Below, in pieces: positions 39,806 through 49,266 of a stretch of DNA of 64,000 bases (its first letter is position 1; each line of letters opens with the position of its first letter). The translations under genes and the position numbers were made by a program. The notes below the pieces were generated by a model. The model had not been told where the DNA came from, did no database searches, and worked only from the letters and a program-made list of their open reading frames with translations. Source of the stretch: Trueperella pecoris (lineage in GTDB: Bacteria > Actinomycetota > Actinomycetes > Actinomycetales > Actinomycetaceae); contig NZ_CP053291.1 of NCBI RefSeq assembly GCF_014926385.1, forward strand, positions 1,426,001-1,490,000, read 5' to 3'.

Positions 39806-40675
39806 CTAGCTCGCGAAGAGCTCGTCCATTGATTTGAAGTCAGCAAAAATTGCCTTGGCGGCCTTAATATCATCTTGGTCGGACGCCGTTTCTACGTCAG
39901 ACGCAGTCGCTAGGACAGACGTGGCGGTATCTGGGCCAGAGGCATCATCGAGGCCCGCGGCAGAGGTGGCGGCAGACGGCGCGGCTGAGGTTGCAGAATC
40001 TCGCACTGCGGAGTCTTGCGATTCGACGCTCTCCCCGCCAGCACGCGAACCTTGTGATCTGCCAGCACTCCCACCACCAGAATTGATACCGGCTTGACCA
40101 ACGCCCCCGAGACCTAGCTCGGCTCCGCCGCCACCTGTCGCCTGCCACGTCACGAGGATCTCGTTGGCCGCCCGTTGGATCCGGGAGGCTAGGCTCACAC
40201 CGCCCTGGCCGTCAGAGTCGGCTGCGTGCGCGCCAAAGTCTTCGGTTGCCGCATAGACCGCCGTCGGTACGACGAAGGCGCGCAGGTAGGTCAGTAGCGG
40301 CCGGATTGCATGCTCCGTGACGAGCGAGTGCCGTGGCGTTCCCCCGGTGGCACCGATCGCAACGGGCTTGCCACGCATATAGTCCAACGGGAGCACGTCG
40401 AAGAAGGACTTAAAAAGCCCCGAAAACGAGGCGTTATATGCGGGCGTCACCGCGATGACGGCGTCGGCAGACCTGACACGGTCGAACGCCGCCTCCAGTG
40501 CCGGGCTGGGAATCCCCGTGAGCATGTTGTCCGTGATGGCGTGCGCGAGTTCGCGGAGCGAAATGACGTCCGTCTCGGCTTGGGTCTTGCGCGCGAGCGC
40601 GCCGGCCATGGCACGGCCCAGCTGGTCGGTCGTCGAGCTTTCGGAGAGGGAGGCGGATACGACTGCGATTTTCAT
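39806..40675 (-). CDS. NADPH-dependent FMN reductase (CE1759 family) with long Ser/Ala/Gly insert
   Basis: 289 residues. Flavodoxin-like fold supplying reduced flavin: ASLSESSTTDQLG is the FMN phosphate loop, and TPAYNASFSGLFKSFFDVLP plus GATGGTPRHSLVTEHAIRPL are family motifs. Residues about 182-262 are a low-complexity stretch (Gly/Ser then Ala/Ser/Asp), followed by a conserved-looking end, FADFKSMDELFAS. Family members are usually about 200-230 residues, so the insert is extra. Overlaps the monooxygenase gene by 4 bases (ATGA) and is its likely flavin donor. Confidence 0.9.
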   Translation of the reverse strand: MKIAVVSASLSESSTTDQLGRAMAGALARKTQAETDVISLRELAHAITDNMLTGIPSPALEAAFDRVRSADAVIAVTPAYNASFSGLFKSFFDVLPLDYMRGKPVAIGATGGTPRHSLVTEHAIRPLLTYLRAFVVPTAVYAATEDFGAHAADSDGQGGVSLASRIQRAANEILVTWQATGGGGAELGLGGVGQAGINSGGGSAGRSQGSRAGGESVESQDSAVRDSATSAAPSAATSAAGLDDASGPDTATSVLATASDVETASDQDDIKAAKAIFADFKSMDELFAS

Positions 40676-41883
40676 CGTCCACTCTCCGCTTCCCGAAGCA
40701 GGTCATCGGCGTGCTCGACGGAGGCCGAGTCGCTTTCCTGTTGCTGGTAGAAGGAACCGCCGGTGACGTCGTCGACACGCACCGTCGGCGAGCCCGTGTC
40801 AACGACGCCGGAGGCCATACGGGCTGCGAGAAGCGAAGCGTGGGTCGGAGCATGGGGCACGCCGGGCTCGCGCATGGACTCGAACTCCTCGCGCATGACG
40901 GGCACAATCTCGCCCAAATGGTCGATCTGCTCGAGGACCGTCTTCAACGGAAGGCCAGCGTGGTCGAGGAGAAAGAGTTGGCGCTGATAATCGCCGACGT
41001 CCTCGCGGAAGCTGAGCGTGCGATCGATGACCTCCTGCGGCGATCCCACGGTGAGCGGTGTCTGCGCGGAGAAGTCTTCAAGCGAGGGGCCGTGGCCATA
41101 GACGGGCGCATTGTCAAAGTACGGGCGGAACTCACGCTTGGCGGTCTGGGAATCCTTGGCGATGTAGAACTGACCGCCGAGGCCGACGATAGCCTGCTCG
41201 GGTCTCCCGTGGCCGTAGTGGGCGAAGCGCTGGCGGTAGAGCTGGATCATGCGCTTGGTGTGGCTCATCGGCCAGAAGATGTTGTTGTGGAAGAAGCCGT
41301 CGCCGTAGTAGGCAGCCTGCTCGGCGATTTCCGGCGAGCGGATGGAGCCGTGCCAAACGAAGGGTGCCACCCCATCGAGAGGGCGCGGGGTGGAGGTAAA
41401 ACCGCGAAGGGGCGTACGGAACTTGCCCTCCCAGTCCACGTCCTCTTCTTCCCACAGGCGGCGCAGGAGTGAGTAGTTTTCGATGGCGAGCGGAATACCC
41501 TGGCGGATGTCCTGGCCGAACCAGGGGTATACCGGGCCGGTATTGCCGCGCCCCATCATGAGGTCCATGCGCCCGTCCGACAGGTGCTGGAGCATGGCGT
41601 AGTCTTCCGCAATCTTGACCGGATCGTTCGTGGTGATCAAGGTCGTCGACGTCGACAGGATGATTTTCTTCGTCTGTGCCGCAATGTGTGCCAGCAGGGT
41701 TGTGGGCGACGATGAGAAGAAAGGCGGGTTGTGGTGCTCGCCGATGGCGAAGACGTCGAGGCCGGCGTCTTCGGCGTGCTTGGAGATAGTTACTGCGGCC
41801 TTGATGCGCTCAGCTTCGCTGGGTGTGCGCCCCGTGGTGGGGTCAGTGGTGATGTCAGAAACTGAGAAGATTCCGAACTGCAT
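40672..41883 (-). CDS. LLM-class flavin-dependent monooxygenase (CE1758 family)
   Basis: 403 residues, luciferase-like TIM barrel that uses reduced FMN and oxygen. MQFGIFSVSDITTDPTTGRT is the family start, followed by DVFAIGEHHNPPFFSSSPTT, the SDGRMDLMMGRGN strand and GFFHNNIFWP. The C-terminal 50 residues (VRVDDVTGGSFYQQQESDS) are a polar tail. AAGGAG lies 7 bases before the ATG. It forms an operon with the FMN reductase; the substrate is unknown. Confidence 0.92.
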   Translation of the reverse strand: MQFGIFSVSDITTDPTTGRTPSEAERIKAAVTISKHAEDAGLDVFAIGEHHNPPFFSSSPTTLLAHIAAQTKKIILSTSTTLITTNDPVKIAEDYAMLQHLSDGRMDLMMGRGNTGPVYPWFGQDIRQGIPLAIENYSLLRRLWEEEDVDWEGKFRTPLRGFTSTPRPLDGVAPFVWHGSIRSPEIAEQAAYYGDGFFHNNIFWPMSHTKRMIQLYRQRFAHYGHGRPEQAIVGLGGQFYIAKDSQTAKREFRPYFDNAPVYGHGPSLEDFSAQTPLTVGSPQEVIDRTLSFREDVGDYQRQLFLLDHAGLPLKTVLEQIDHLGEIVPVMREEFESMREPGVPHAPTHASLLAARMASGVVDTGSPTVRVDDVTGGSFYQQQESDSASVEHADDLLREAESGR

Positions 41884-42464
41884 GTTGACTCCTTAGCATT
41901 GGCCGGTGTTCCGGTACCGTCTGCCAGAAGACTAACACCACTTAATTGAATCTTCAACTACTGCAACCTGGTGATGCCGCCACAGCCTAAGCATTGCATC
42001 ACGATATGGCATTCACGGCTCGAGAGAGGACGGCAGAAAGGGGGCAAAGTGTTGCAAAAATATCGATAATTGACCGACGATATTTATATTTATGCAGGTC
42101 GCAGGCATACCGCGCCGAGGAAATTTTGCTGAAACATCCTACACCAATCCCCCACGGCCGTCATTTCCTACCCTTATATCAGGTTGTTGAGGCGTGCAGG
42201 AGTTTGGTGAGTCTCCCGCGAACGGCGCCGGCAACCTTTGCCACGATATGTTTCACCACTTGCTCCTGTCTGACAGCAAGTGCGACGCCGCGCAAGACGC
42301 GGCCGGGGGTGGCAAGATTTGGCCCGGTCTGAAAGACCGGGCCAAATCCATCTTTGCGCTCCCACCTTCTGCAGAAGAGCGCATCTATCCGCCACGTTCG
42401 GCCCCCGCAACCGCTACGAGCAAGCGACCCCGAGCGAGCCGGCCCACGCGCGGGGTCGCGCAAC
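41884..42464. other. Intergenic region between flavin monooxygenase and sdhB
   Basis: No gene I can support. An AT-rich patch near 42055-42105 could hold a promoter. A strong hairpin at 42316-42348 terminates the sdh operon. Small reading frames at 42179-42475 have no recognisable product. Confidence 0.5.
42316..42348 (-). terminator. sdhCAB terminator hairpin
   Basis: GATTTGGCCCGGTCT (42316-42330), 3-base loop, perfect 15-bp complement (42334-42348). Lies about 115 bases beyond the sdhB stop. Confidence 0.75.
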
Positions 42465-43217
42465 CTACTTGGCAAGCCGGCGCGCGAACACCGCCCGTAG
42501 GCGCTCCTTATTCACCGCGGCGACGGCGGACAGTGGCACGTTTGCCGGGCAGACCGCCGCACACTCGCCATAGTTGGAACACGGGCCGAAATTCTCATCG
42601 GCGACGGCGATCATCGCCGTCGCGCGGCGGGCGCGTTCTTTGCTCGGCAGGGGCAGCATCGCCAGGTGCGTCAGCTTGGCTCCGAGGAAGAGGTGGGCCG
42701 CACCATTGGGACATGCCGCAACACACGCGCCGCACCCGATGCACGCCGCGAAGTCGAGGGCGTTTTCAACTGTCTCATGATCGACCGGAACCGAATCGGC
42801 GTCGGGCGCGGTACCCGCATCCACCGAGACGTATCCGCCAGCCTGAAGGAGCTCGTCAAGCTTATGCCTATTGACCATCAAGTCACGAAGCACGGGGTAA
42901 CTCGCCGAGCGCAGCGGCTCGATCCGCACAACCGAATCGTCCTTGAATGAACGCAGCCGCTGATGGCAGGCCGGCGTGTTGCGCTCAGGCCCGTGAGGCC
43001 TTCCGCCAACCAGGATGCCGCACGCGCCACAGATCCCCTCCCGACAATCCGACTCAAAGGTGAAGGGTTCCTTACCGGCATTGACCAGTTGTTCGTTGAG
43101 CCTGTCGAGGAGCTCGAGAACGCTCATCGAACCGTCGAGCCCATCCATCGTATGGTACTCGAAGCATCCCTTGGCCCCCGGGCCGGGCTGCCGCCAAATT
43201 TCTAATGTCAATTTCAT
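42465..43217 (-). CDS. sdhB: Succinate dehydrogenase/fumarate reductase iron-sulfur subunit
   Basis: 250 residues from MKLTLEIWRQ, overlapping the sdhA stop (ATGA). Carries electrons from SdhA to quinone at the membrane. Three cluster motifs are seen: CREGICGACG for 2Fe-2S, CIGCGACVAACP for 4Fe-4S, and CSNYGECAAVCP for 3Fe-4S. Length and motif order fit the actinobacterial/Bacillus type with a single cytochrome b subunit. Confidence 0.96.
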   Translation of the reverse strand: MKLTLEIWRQPGPGAKGCFEYHTMDGLDGSMSVLELLDRLNEQLVNAGKEPFTFESDCREGICGACGILVGGRPHGPERNTPACHQRLRSFKDDSVVRIEPLRSASYPVLRDLMVNRHKLDELLQAGGYVSVDAGTAPDADSVPVDHETVENALDFAACIGCGACVAACPNGAAHLFLGAKLTHLAMLPLPSKERARRATAMIAVADENFGPCSNYGECAAVCPANVPLSAVAAVNKERLRAVFARRLAK

Positions 43218-45241
43218 GAGTAGCTCCTCGTTGCCAGCGGAACCGCGGTGAATTCCAACGGCTCCATGTGGCGGATGAAGGTACCGCCCGCACTCTCCCA
43301 CGCCGAGGCAAACGCCCATTGTTCATCGTTGCGCTTGGCCTCACCGTCGGTTTGGTACTCGAAGCGAAAGTGCGCGCCCGCCGATTCTTCACGATCGAGG
43401 GCGTCGATGCACATGAGCTCGGCAAGTTCGAGGAAGTCGGCCACGCGCCCGGCTTTCTCGAGCGTCTGGTTGATTTGGGCGTCGCCGCCGGGCACGGACA
43501 GGTCCTCCCAGAATTCGTCCTGGAGGCGGCGCACCTCGGCCAGCGCCGTCGTCAGAGACTTCTTCGTGCGACCGACGCCGCAGCCCTCGTACATGATCTG
43601 TCCCAGCTCTCGATGGAACTGGACGGGGCCTCGTGTGCCACCAATGGACAGCAGGCGGTTGGTGCGTGCCCGCACACGTTCCATCGCCTCCACAACGGGA
43701 GGCGAATCCGGGCCCGGCAATTCCTCCCCCAAATGCCTAGAGAGATAATTGGGCACGGAGAACGGGAGGGTGAACCATCCGTCGACGCAGGCCGAGAGCA
43801 ACGAATTCGCACCTAGGCGATTTGCTCCGTGGTAGGACCATCCGGCCTCCCCGCCCACGAACAATCCCGGGATCGAACTCATCTGGTCGAAGTCGGTCCA
43901 CAGTCCTCCCATCGTGAAATGCGCACCTGGCGCGATACGCATGGGCGTCTCATAGGGGTTCTCCCCCGTGGCGTGCTCGTACATGTGGAAGAGGTTGCCG
44001 TAGCGTTCGGCAATAACTTTCTTGCCCACAGCCGCGAGCGCGTCCGAGAAATCGAGGTAGACGGAGTTCTTCAGCGGCCCGACCCCGTGGCCCGAGTTGA
44101 TTTGCTCGGTTGCCGCACGCGAGGCGATGTCGCGCGGGGTGAGGTTGCCGAAGGCTGGATACTTGCGTTCGAGGTAGTAGTCCCGTTCTGTAGGCGGGAT
44201 TTCTTCGGGCGGGCGATCGTCGCCGGCACGGGCGGGCACCCAGATTCGCCCGTCGTTGCGTAGCGACTCGGACATGAGGATCGTCTTGGACTGGTAAGGC
44301 GAATTAACCGGTAGCGCCGTCGGGTGGAATTGCACGAAGGATGCGTGGGCGAGGTAAGCGCCATGCTTGTGTGCGCGCCACGTCGCGGAGGCGTTCGAGT
44401 TCAACGCCAGCGTTGATTGGAAGTACACCGAGCCGTATCCGCCGGTGGCGAGCACAACGGCGTGGGCCGGGATGGCGCTGACCTCACCGGTGACAAGATC
44501 GCGGATGACGACGCCGCGCGCCACCCCGTCGTCCATGATGAGGTCGAGCATCTCGCTGCGAATGTGCAGCGTGACGGTTCCGCGCTTGATCTGGCGTTGG
44601 AGCGCCTGGGAGGAAGCTAGCTGGAGTTGTTGGCCGGTCTGGCCGCGCGTGTAGTAAGTGCGCGAGACCTGCACTCCTCCGAACGATCGGGTGGCGAGCG
44701 TTCCGCCGTATTCGCGCGCGAAGGGAGCACCGATGGCGTTCATGTGGTCAATGACGCGTATCGACTCTTCACCAAGCCGGAACGCTTCGGCCTCGCGGGC
44801 GCGGAAGTCTCCGCCCTTGACCGTGTCGGTGACGAATCGGTGTAACGAATCGCCGTCGACTTTGCGCCCTCGCGCCGCGTTGATTCCGCCCTGGGCGGCG
44901 ACCGAGTGGGCGCGCCTCGGCGCGTCGTGATAGGTCACCGAGTGGACGTTGTAGCCCAGCTCGCCCAGCGCCGCCGCACAACCCGATCCCGCCAGGCCCG
45001 TCCCCACGACGACGACCGTGAACTTCTTCGTGTTCAGCGGGCTGACCAGCTTGTATGAATCACGACGCCGTCTCCAAGCGCTCGCCGGATCGCCGTCGGG
45101 AATGTTGCCGTCCAGCACGCGTCCGAGCCTCGCGCCCTTGATCTTGACCCTCGGCGGTGTGAAGCCCTCGGGGAAGGATCCGTCGGCGACGGCGTCGTTG
45201 ATTCCGCTCTGAAGGTCGCGAAAGAAATTGAAGAAACTCAT
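43214..45241 (-). CDS. sdhA: Succinate dehydrogenase/fumarate reductase flavoprotein
   Basis: 675 residues from MSFFNFFRDL, overlapping the sdhC stop by 4 bases; a longer frame upstream lies inside sdhC and is not used. FAD fold VVVVGTGLAGSGCAAALGEL and the FAD-histidine segment RRAHSVAAQGGINAARG are present. Substrate-binding and catalytic motifs include SFVQFHPTALP, HFTMGGLWTD, and GANRLGANSL for the C-terminal FAD contact. The unusually long 40-residue N-terminus ahead of the FAD fold is typical of the actinobacterial Sdh type. Confidence 0.97.
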   Translation of the reverse strand: MSFFNFFRDLQSGINDAVADGSFPEGFTPPRVKIKGARLGRVLDGNIPDGDPASAWRRRRDSYKLVSPLNTKKFTVVVVGTGLAGSGCAAALGELGYNVHSVTYHDAPRRAHSVAAQGGINAARGRKVDGDSLHRFVTDTVKGGDFRAREAEAFRLGEESIRVIDHMNAIGAPFAREYGGTLATRSFGGVQVSRTYYTRGQTGQQLQLASSQALQRQIKRGTVTLHIRSEMLDLIMDDGVARGVVIRDLVTGEVSAIPAHAVVLATGGYGSVYFQSTLALNSNASATWRAHKHGAYLAHASFVQFHPTALPVNSPYQSKTILMSESLRNDGRIWVPARAGDDRPPEEIPPTERDYYLERKYPAFGNLTPRDIASRAATEQINSGHGVGPLKNSVYLDFSDALAAVGKKVIAERYGNLFHMYEHATGENPYETPMRIAPGAHFTMGGLWTDFDQMSSIPGLFVGGEAGWSYHGANRLGANSLLSACVDGWFTLPFSVPNYLSRHLGEELPGPDSPPVVEAMERVRARTNRLLSIGGTRGPVQFHRELGQIMYEGCGVGRTKKSLTTALAEVRRLQDEFWEDLSVPGGDAQINQTLEKAGRVADFLELAELMCIDALDREESAGAHFRFEYQTDGEAKRNDEQWAFASAWESAGGTFIRHMEPLEFTAVPLATRSYS

Positions 45242-45930
45242 GAGAGCCACCCCATCTGTACTGCAAGTGGAATGGAAGCGTTGGCGAGCAAAATGGCGAT
45301 CGCGGCCAGCGCCCCCACCCATACGAATACTGACCGCAACCGGGCGCCCATAGAGCCGAAATCGACGGCGAGGTTAAACGCTCCATGCGCCACGTGAATG
45401 GCAAGAAACACCATGGTGGTGGCGTAGAAGATTGCCATGGCGGGGCGATCGAAGGACGCCACGAGGTTGGAATATGCCGCCGACGCGCCGGCCGTCGGAC
45501 CCTGGAAGGAGTCCGTCGCGATCGGTGTAGCCCCCACCGTCAGGTCGAGCAGGTGTACGACGAGGAAACCAAGGATAAAGATGCCCGTCACCGGCATGAG
45601 CCGCGCCGAGAGGGCTTGCAGTCCGCTGAGCTTGCGCGCCCGGTACTTGCCCCGGAACTTGCGCCCGCGCAGATACACGAGAGTGGCGGCCCACACGTGC
45701 AAAATCAGGCATGCACCCAGCACGACGCGCATGATCCACAAGACGCCAAGTTTCGGAACCAATGGGTAAAACGCGCCACGTAACCAGTGGGCGTAGCCGT
45801 CAAAACTTTGCGGGCCCATGTACACCTTGAGATTGCCATACAGGTGGATGAGGACGAAGATCGCCCAGATCGCGCCCGTCACGGCCATGGTGACCTTCAG
45901 CGCCCACGAGGGCGGAGCTTTGAGTTGCAT
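45238..45930 (-). CDS. sdhC: Succinate dehydrogenase cytochrome b subunit
   Basis: 230 residues from the ATG at 45930, with GGAAGGAGGCAACG upstream. Five membrane segments. Histidines in the helices (IHLYGN, ILHVWA, VHLLDL, IHVAHGAF) suit a di-haem cytochrome, so no separate SdhD is needed. First gene of sdhCAB. It anchors the complex and passes electrons to the quinone (menaquinone in most relatives). Confidence 0.94.
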   Translation of the reverse strand: MQLKAPPSWALKVTMAVTGAIWAIFVLIHLYGNLKVYMGPQSFDGYAHWLRGAFYPLVPKLGVLWIMRVVLGACLILHVWAATLVYLRGRKFRGKYRARKLSGLQALSARLMPVTGIFILGFLVVHLLDLTVGATPIATDSFQGPTAGASAAYSNLVASFDRPAMAIFYATTMVFLAIHVAHGAFNLAVDFGSMGARLRSVFVWVGALAAIAILLANASIPLAVQMGWLS

Positions 45931-46092
45931 CGTTGCCTCCTTCCCACCATTATCCCTGGCATTCGATGTGATGTATAGCACCTATGTCCCGACTGGGGTG
46001 GGTTACACTAGTGTGGACTTCCGGCCGGGACGACCCGGCGCCGGCAAACCGGCACGGACACTCGGCGAGGGACGGCCCTCAAGAAAGTACAC

Positions 46093-47085
46093 ATGCCTGC
46101 TGTTATTGCTTGGTTGGCCGTCGTGTTGACGTCGGTGTTGTCGTTTCAGGGAATTGGTGCGCTCGTCGGCATATTTGCGGCGATCGTGTATGCCTCATTC
46201 GGGGTCATGCACCGTGCGGACGCGTTGGCGCGTCGGCTAGGCGAGCCGTTCGGGACCATCATCTTGACACTGTCGATCGTCGTCATTGAGGTGGCGATGG
46301 TCGCCAGCGTTCTGCTCGGTCCCGGGGCACACTCCTCGATCGCCCGTGACGCGGCGCTTTCGGGAGCCATGCTCATCCTCAGCTGCATTCTGGGGTTCGC
46401 GATCGTTGTGGGTGCGCTCCGGCACGGGCCACTAGACATTCGCCGGCCAGCGCTCGCACAATATCTCCTCGCGCTCACCGTCCTCGGCTCGGCAACCTTC
46501 GCGTTTCCACTGGCGCTCGGCGGCGCGCTCTCGGGTTTTCCGGCGGCGGTCATCGGGGCGCTTGTGCTCGTCAGCTACGCCCTGTTCATGTGGCTCCAGC
46601 TCGGTCCTCGCTCCGGCGACTTTGCCGAAGCAGTTCCGCCACCGCGTAGCACCGAGCCCATCGGCACGAACCTGGCCTGGCTCCTTGTGACTCTCACGCC
46701 CATCGTGCTCCTCTCGCACGCCATGAGCCCCGTGCTCGACGCCGTCGTGTCGCGTACCGCCGTCGCCGGGCTGATCCTGGCGGCCGTCGCCCTCCTTCCC
46801 GAAACGCTCACCACGGTGCGCGCCGGATGGAACGGTCAGACTCAGCGCGTGTCGAACCTGACCCACGGAGCCCTCGTCTCCGTATTTGGCGCATCGGTAC
46901 CCGGCGTTTTACTGATCGGTGCCCTGACCGGCCAAGCCATCAACTTGGGGGCCAGCGCAACCGATCTTGGATTGCTCCTGGCTACGCTCATCGTTCAGTC
47001 GACAGCGCTGGCGCTTGGCCGATTCACGCTCGTCCACGGAGTTGGGCACCTCGCGCTATTCGCGGTCTACGTAGTTCTCCTCTAA
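46093..47085 (+). CDS. Calcium/cation:proton antiporter (CaCA, ChaA-like)
   Basis: 330 residues, about eleven membrane segments. The two alpha-repeat motifs are recognisable: EPFGTIILTLSIVVIEVAMV (first) and ALLPETLTTVRAGWNGQTQR...HGALVSVFGASVPGVLL (second). This fits ChaA-type Ca2+ or Na+:H+ exchange across the cytoplasmic membrane. It is divergent from sdhC, with about 160 bases between starts. Confidence 0.87.
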   Translation: MPAVIAWLAVVLTSVLSFQGIGALVGIFAAIVYASFGVMHRADALARRLGEPFGTIILTLSIVVIEVAMVASVLLGPGAHSSIARDAALSGAMLILSCILGFAIVVGALRHGPLDIRRPALAQYLLALTVLGSATFAFPLALGGALSGFPAAVIGALVLVSYALFMWLQLGPRSGDFAEAVPPPRSTEPIGTNLAWLLVTLTPIVLLSHAMSPVLDAVVSRTAVAGLILAAVALLPETLTTVRAGWNGQTQRVSNLTHGALVSVFGASVPGVLLIGALTGQAINLGASATDLGLLLATLIVQSTALALGRFTLVHGVGHLALFAVYVVLL

Positions 47086-47210
47086 GAGCTGGCACGAGTG
47101 CCTCAGAGCCGGCAGGGGTGCCGGCGTCCGCGGCCGTTCGATGCTTGGGGCGGGTGGCGAGACGGCCCGACACCACTCGCCACGTGCCCCACCCGCCCGT
47201 CGGAATCTGC

Positions 47211-48023
47211 CTACCTCACCGAGGGGCGCTCGATCATACGCAGGCCCCACCACGTCAGGCTCGAAAGATAGACGAGCGTTACGGGAATGAACCCCAGCCC
47301 TAATACATTCGGGTCCGCTCCCGTTCGGATCGTCTCAATGAGGGTAGACGCCATGGTCGCCCAGGTGAGCTCGCCCGTCGATAGGCTGAGCGCGCCAGGG
47401 AGGAAGATCATGCTCACCACATTCAAGAGCTGGCCAACGGCATAGGCGAGGACGATCGCAAGGATGAAGGTGCCAGCATGGCGCTGATACTTTTCCTGGG
47501 CGGTGATGGAAATGAGCGCGGCCACGGCTGAGACATACAGGAAGACAAACAGTAAGATGACGACGCCGACGGTGATGACCTTCCACGCTCCAAGCTGCCC
47601 CAAGAAGTCACGGATCGGGCCGAACCAGACCGACAGGCTTTCGCCGCTCGCGCGCGCATTGGCCCAGAGCGTTGACAAGAGCGCAACGAGGATGATCGCG
47701 ATCGCCGCCATAACCATCAGGTAGGCGAAGACAACTTTTGCCCAGAAGACCTGCCTTCCCGTAGCCGGGATGGTGAACGTGAAATAGGCGCGCGAGCCGC
47801 GCGTCGTCTGCCAGTACCCAAGGCCGAGGAAGATGCAGGTGGCAACGAATGCAGCGCTAGCTCCTCCAATCGCAACAATCGATGCGAGTGAGGAGACGAA
47901 CTGGATGTTCAACAAGTGAACCGGGAAGGACAGCGCAACCACTACTAGGGCTACAGACAACGTCCCGAACACCACTGTCTTCTTGTAATCAAGCCATTCT
48001 TGAGCAAAGAGTTTTCCAAACAT
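47211..48023 (-). CDS. ABC-2 type permease
   Basis: 270 residues with six predicted membrane segments and a polar loop (WANARASGESLSVWFGPIRD). It begins MFGKLFAQEWLDYKKT, typical of small ABC-2 permeases next to CcmA-type ATPases. Its ATG overlaps the ATPase stop (TAATG). Third gene of the GntR-ABC operon. The exported substrate is unknown; similar operons respond to cell-wall antibiotics. Confidence 0.88.
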   Translation of the reverse strand: MFGKLFAQEWLDYKKTVVFGTLSVALVVVALSFPVHLLNIQFVSSLASIVAIGGASAAFVATCIFLGLGYWQTTRGSRAYFTFTIPATGRQVFWAKVVFAYLMVMAAIAIILVALLSTLWANARASGESLSVWFGPIRDFLGQLGAWKVITVGVVILLFVFLYVSAVAALISITAQEKYQRHAGTFILAIVLAYAVGQLLNVVSMIFLPGALSLSTGELTWATMASTLIETIRTGADPNVLGLGFIPVTLVYLSSLTWWGLRMIERPSVR

Positions 48024-48721
48024 TAGCGGTATTCCTTCCGAGCGAGCGCGTCGATAGAGAGTCCGGTTTCGTCGCGGAGGTCATCCGCATTGCCCGAGTA
48101 GAGCACGCGACCGTCTTTGAGCATCACAACGTCGTCGAAGATCGCTTCCACGTCAGATACCAGATGGGTGGAGATAAAGAGGAGGGCGTCCTCGGGGAAG
48201 TCACGCAGGATCCCCTCAAGGATGACTGAACGCGCGCCCGGATCGACCCCGGAGATGGGCTCGTCGAGGAGGTAAGCCTTGGCACGCCGCGACATCACGA
48301 GCGCGATCTGCACCTTCTCCCTCGTACCCTTGGAAAGCTCCTTGATCGAAGAGGTGCTACTGATATGGAAATAGTCGAGCAATTCGGCTACTTTGCGCTC
48401 GTCAAAGTCAGCGAAGAACCTTGCGAAGAGCCGTACGGCATCGGCAACGGTTTGTTCGGCGTCAATAAATTCTTCGCTCGGCAGGAAGGCCACAAGCGGT
48501 TTGGTGGAACAACCTGGCTTGTGTCCCAAGATCGTCGCCGTCCCGCCATAATCGGAGATCAAACCCGCAAGAATCTTCAATAGCGTGGTCTTCCCAGAAC
48601 CATTGTGGCCAATCAGCCCAACAACCCTGCCCGGGACGAGGTCCAAGTTGAGCCCATCGAGGGCAACAGCGTTGCCGAATCTCTTCGTCAACGATGTCAC
48701 ATGAATAAGCGATTCCATCAT
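48023..48721 (-). CDS. ABC transporter ATP-binding protein (CcmA type)
   Basis: 232 residues; the second ATG at 48718 has better spacing from AAGGAAG. Walker A LIGHNGSGKTTLLKIL, signature IKELSKGTREKVQIALVMSR, Walker B AYLLDEPISGVD, H-loop LLFISTHLVSDVEA, so it looks catalytically complete. Middle gene of the operon, six bases after the regulator stop. Confidence 0.94.
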   Translation of the reverse strand: MMESLIHVTSLTKRFGNAVALDGLNLDLVPGRVVGLIGHNGSGKTTLLKILAGLISDYGGTATILGHKPGCSTKPLVAFLPSEEFIDAEQTVADAVRLFARFFADFDERKVAELLDYFHISSTSSIKELSKGTREKVQIALVMSRRAKAYLLDEPISGVDPGARSVILEGILRDFPEDALLFISTHLVSDVEAIFDDVVMLKDGRVLYSGNADDLRDETGLSIDALARKEYR

Positions 48722-48727
48722 TCTTCC

Positions 48728-49090
48728 TTAGTTAGAACTGATCCAGCGTTGTTTGAGGAGGTTTGCAGCCCCGTCGAGGTTGAGTCCCAAGCCTTGAACC
48801 GCCGCGATATGACGGTCTGTTAACGCCGTGGCAGCCTCCTCCCGACGCCGTTGGATTACGCTTTCGTCATCAGTCACGAAGCGTCCTTGGGCCCGTGCGG
48901 GGACTGTCAGCCCGTCGTCGTCAAGCTTGTTAAGTGCGCGCTGAATCGTGTTCGGATTTACCCCTTGTTCAAGCGCAAGTTCGCGCACGCTAGGGATCTT
49001 CACACCTGGCTCCCATTCGCCACAGATGATCTTTTGGCCAAAATTCTCCGCGAGTTGGATCCAGATGGGCCGGGAATCATCCAAAGCCAT
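48728..49090 (-). CDS. GntR-family regulator, YtrA subfamily
   Basis: 120 residues from MALDDSRPIWIQ, chosen because AAAGGGGG lies 5 bases before this ATG; an upstream in-frame start is possible at 49108. Winged helix with KIPSVRELALEQGVNPNTIQRALNKLDDDGL, then the short all-helical tail typical of YtrA regulators (EAATALTDRHIAAVQGLGLN). Probably represses its own operon through the palindrome at 49106-49131. Confidence 0.92.
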   Translation of the reverse strand: MALDDSRPIWIQLAENFGQKIICGEWEPGVKIPSVRELALEQGVNPNTIQRALNKLDDDGLTVPARAQGRFVTDDESVIQRRREEAATALTDRHIAAVQGLGLNLDGAANLLKQRWISSN

Positions 49091-49105
49091 AAATACCCCC
49101 TTTAC

Positions 49106-49131
49106 CACTGTATTAGTGTATTAACACAGTG
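49106..49131. promoter_or_regulatory. Operator candidate for the YtrA-type regulator
   Basis: CACTGTATTA (49106-49115), 6 bases, TAACACAGTG (49122-49131). The arms match with one mismatch (CACTGTRTTA). It overlaps the expected promoter just upstream of the regulator gene. Confidence 0.7.
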
Positions 49132-49266
49132 ACACAGGGGGTACCATATGTCAAGACGCAGCTTACGCACACTCCGAACCAGTAGTGGCACAATATACCT
49201 GTGGTATCTCAAGTCTCAGCACATAGCCAAGAATCAGTATGGTTTATCCGAAACGGACTACCCACC

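Noticed and set aside
42179-42475. 98-codon minus-strand frame between sdhB and the flavin monooxygenase
   Set aside because: It crosses the sdh terminator hairpin, overlaps the end of sdhB, and shows no domain.
45238-45930. Missing sdhD as a sign of a broken succinate dehydrogenase
   Set aside because: The single five-helix cytochrome b with several helix histidines is the normal form in this Sdh type.
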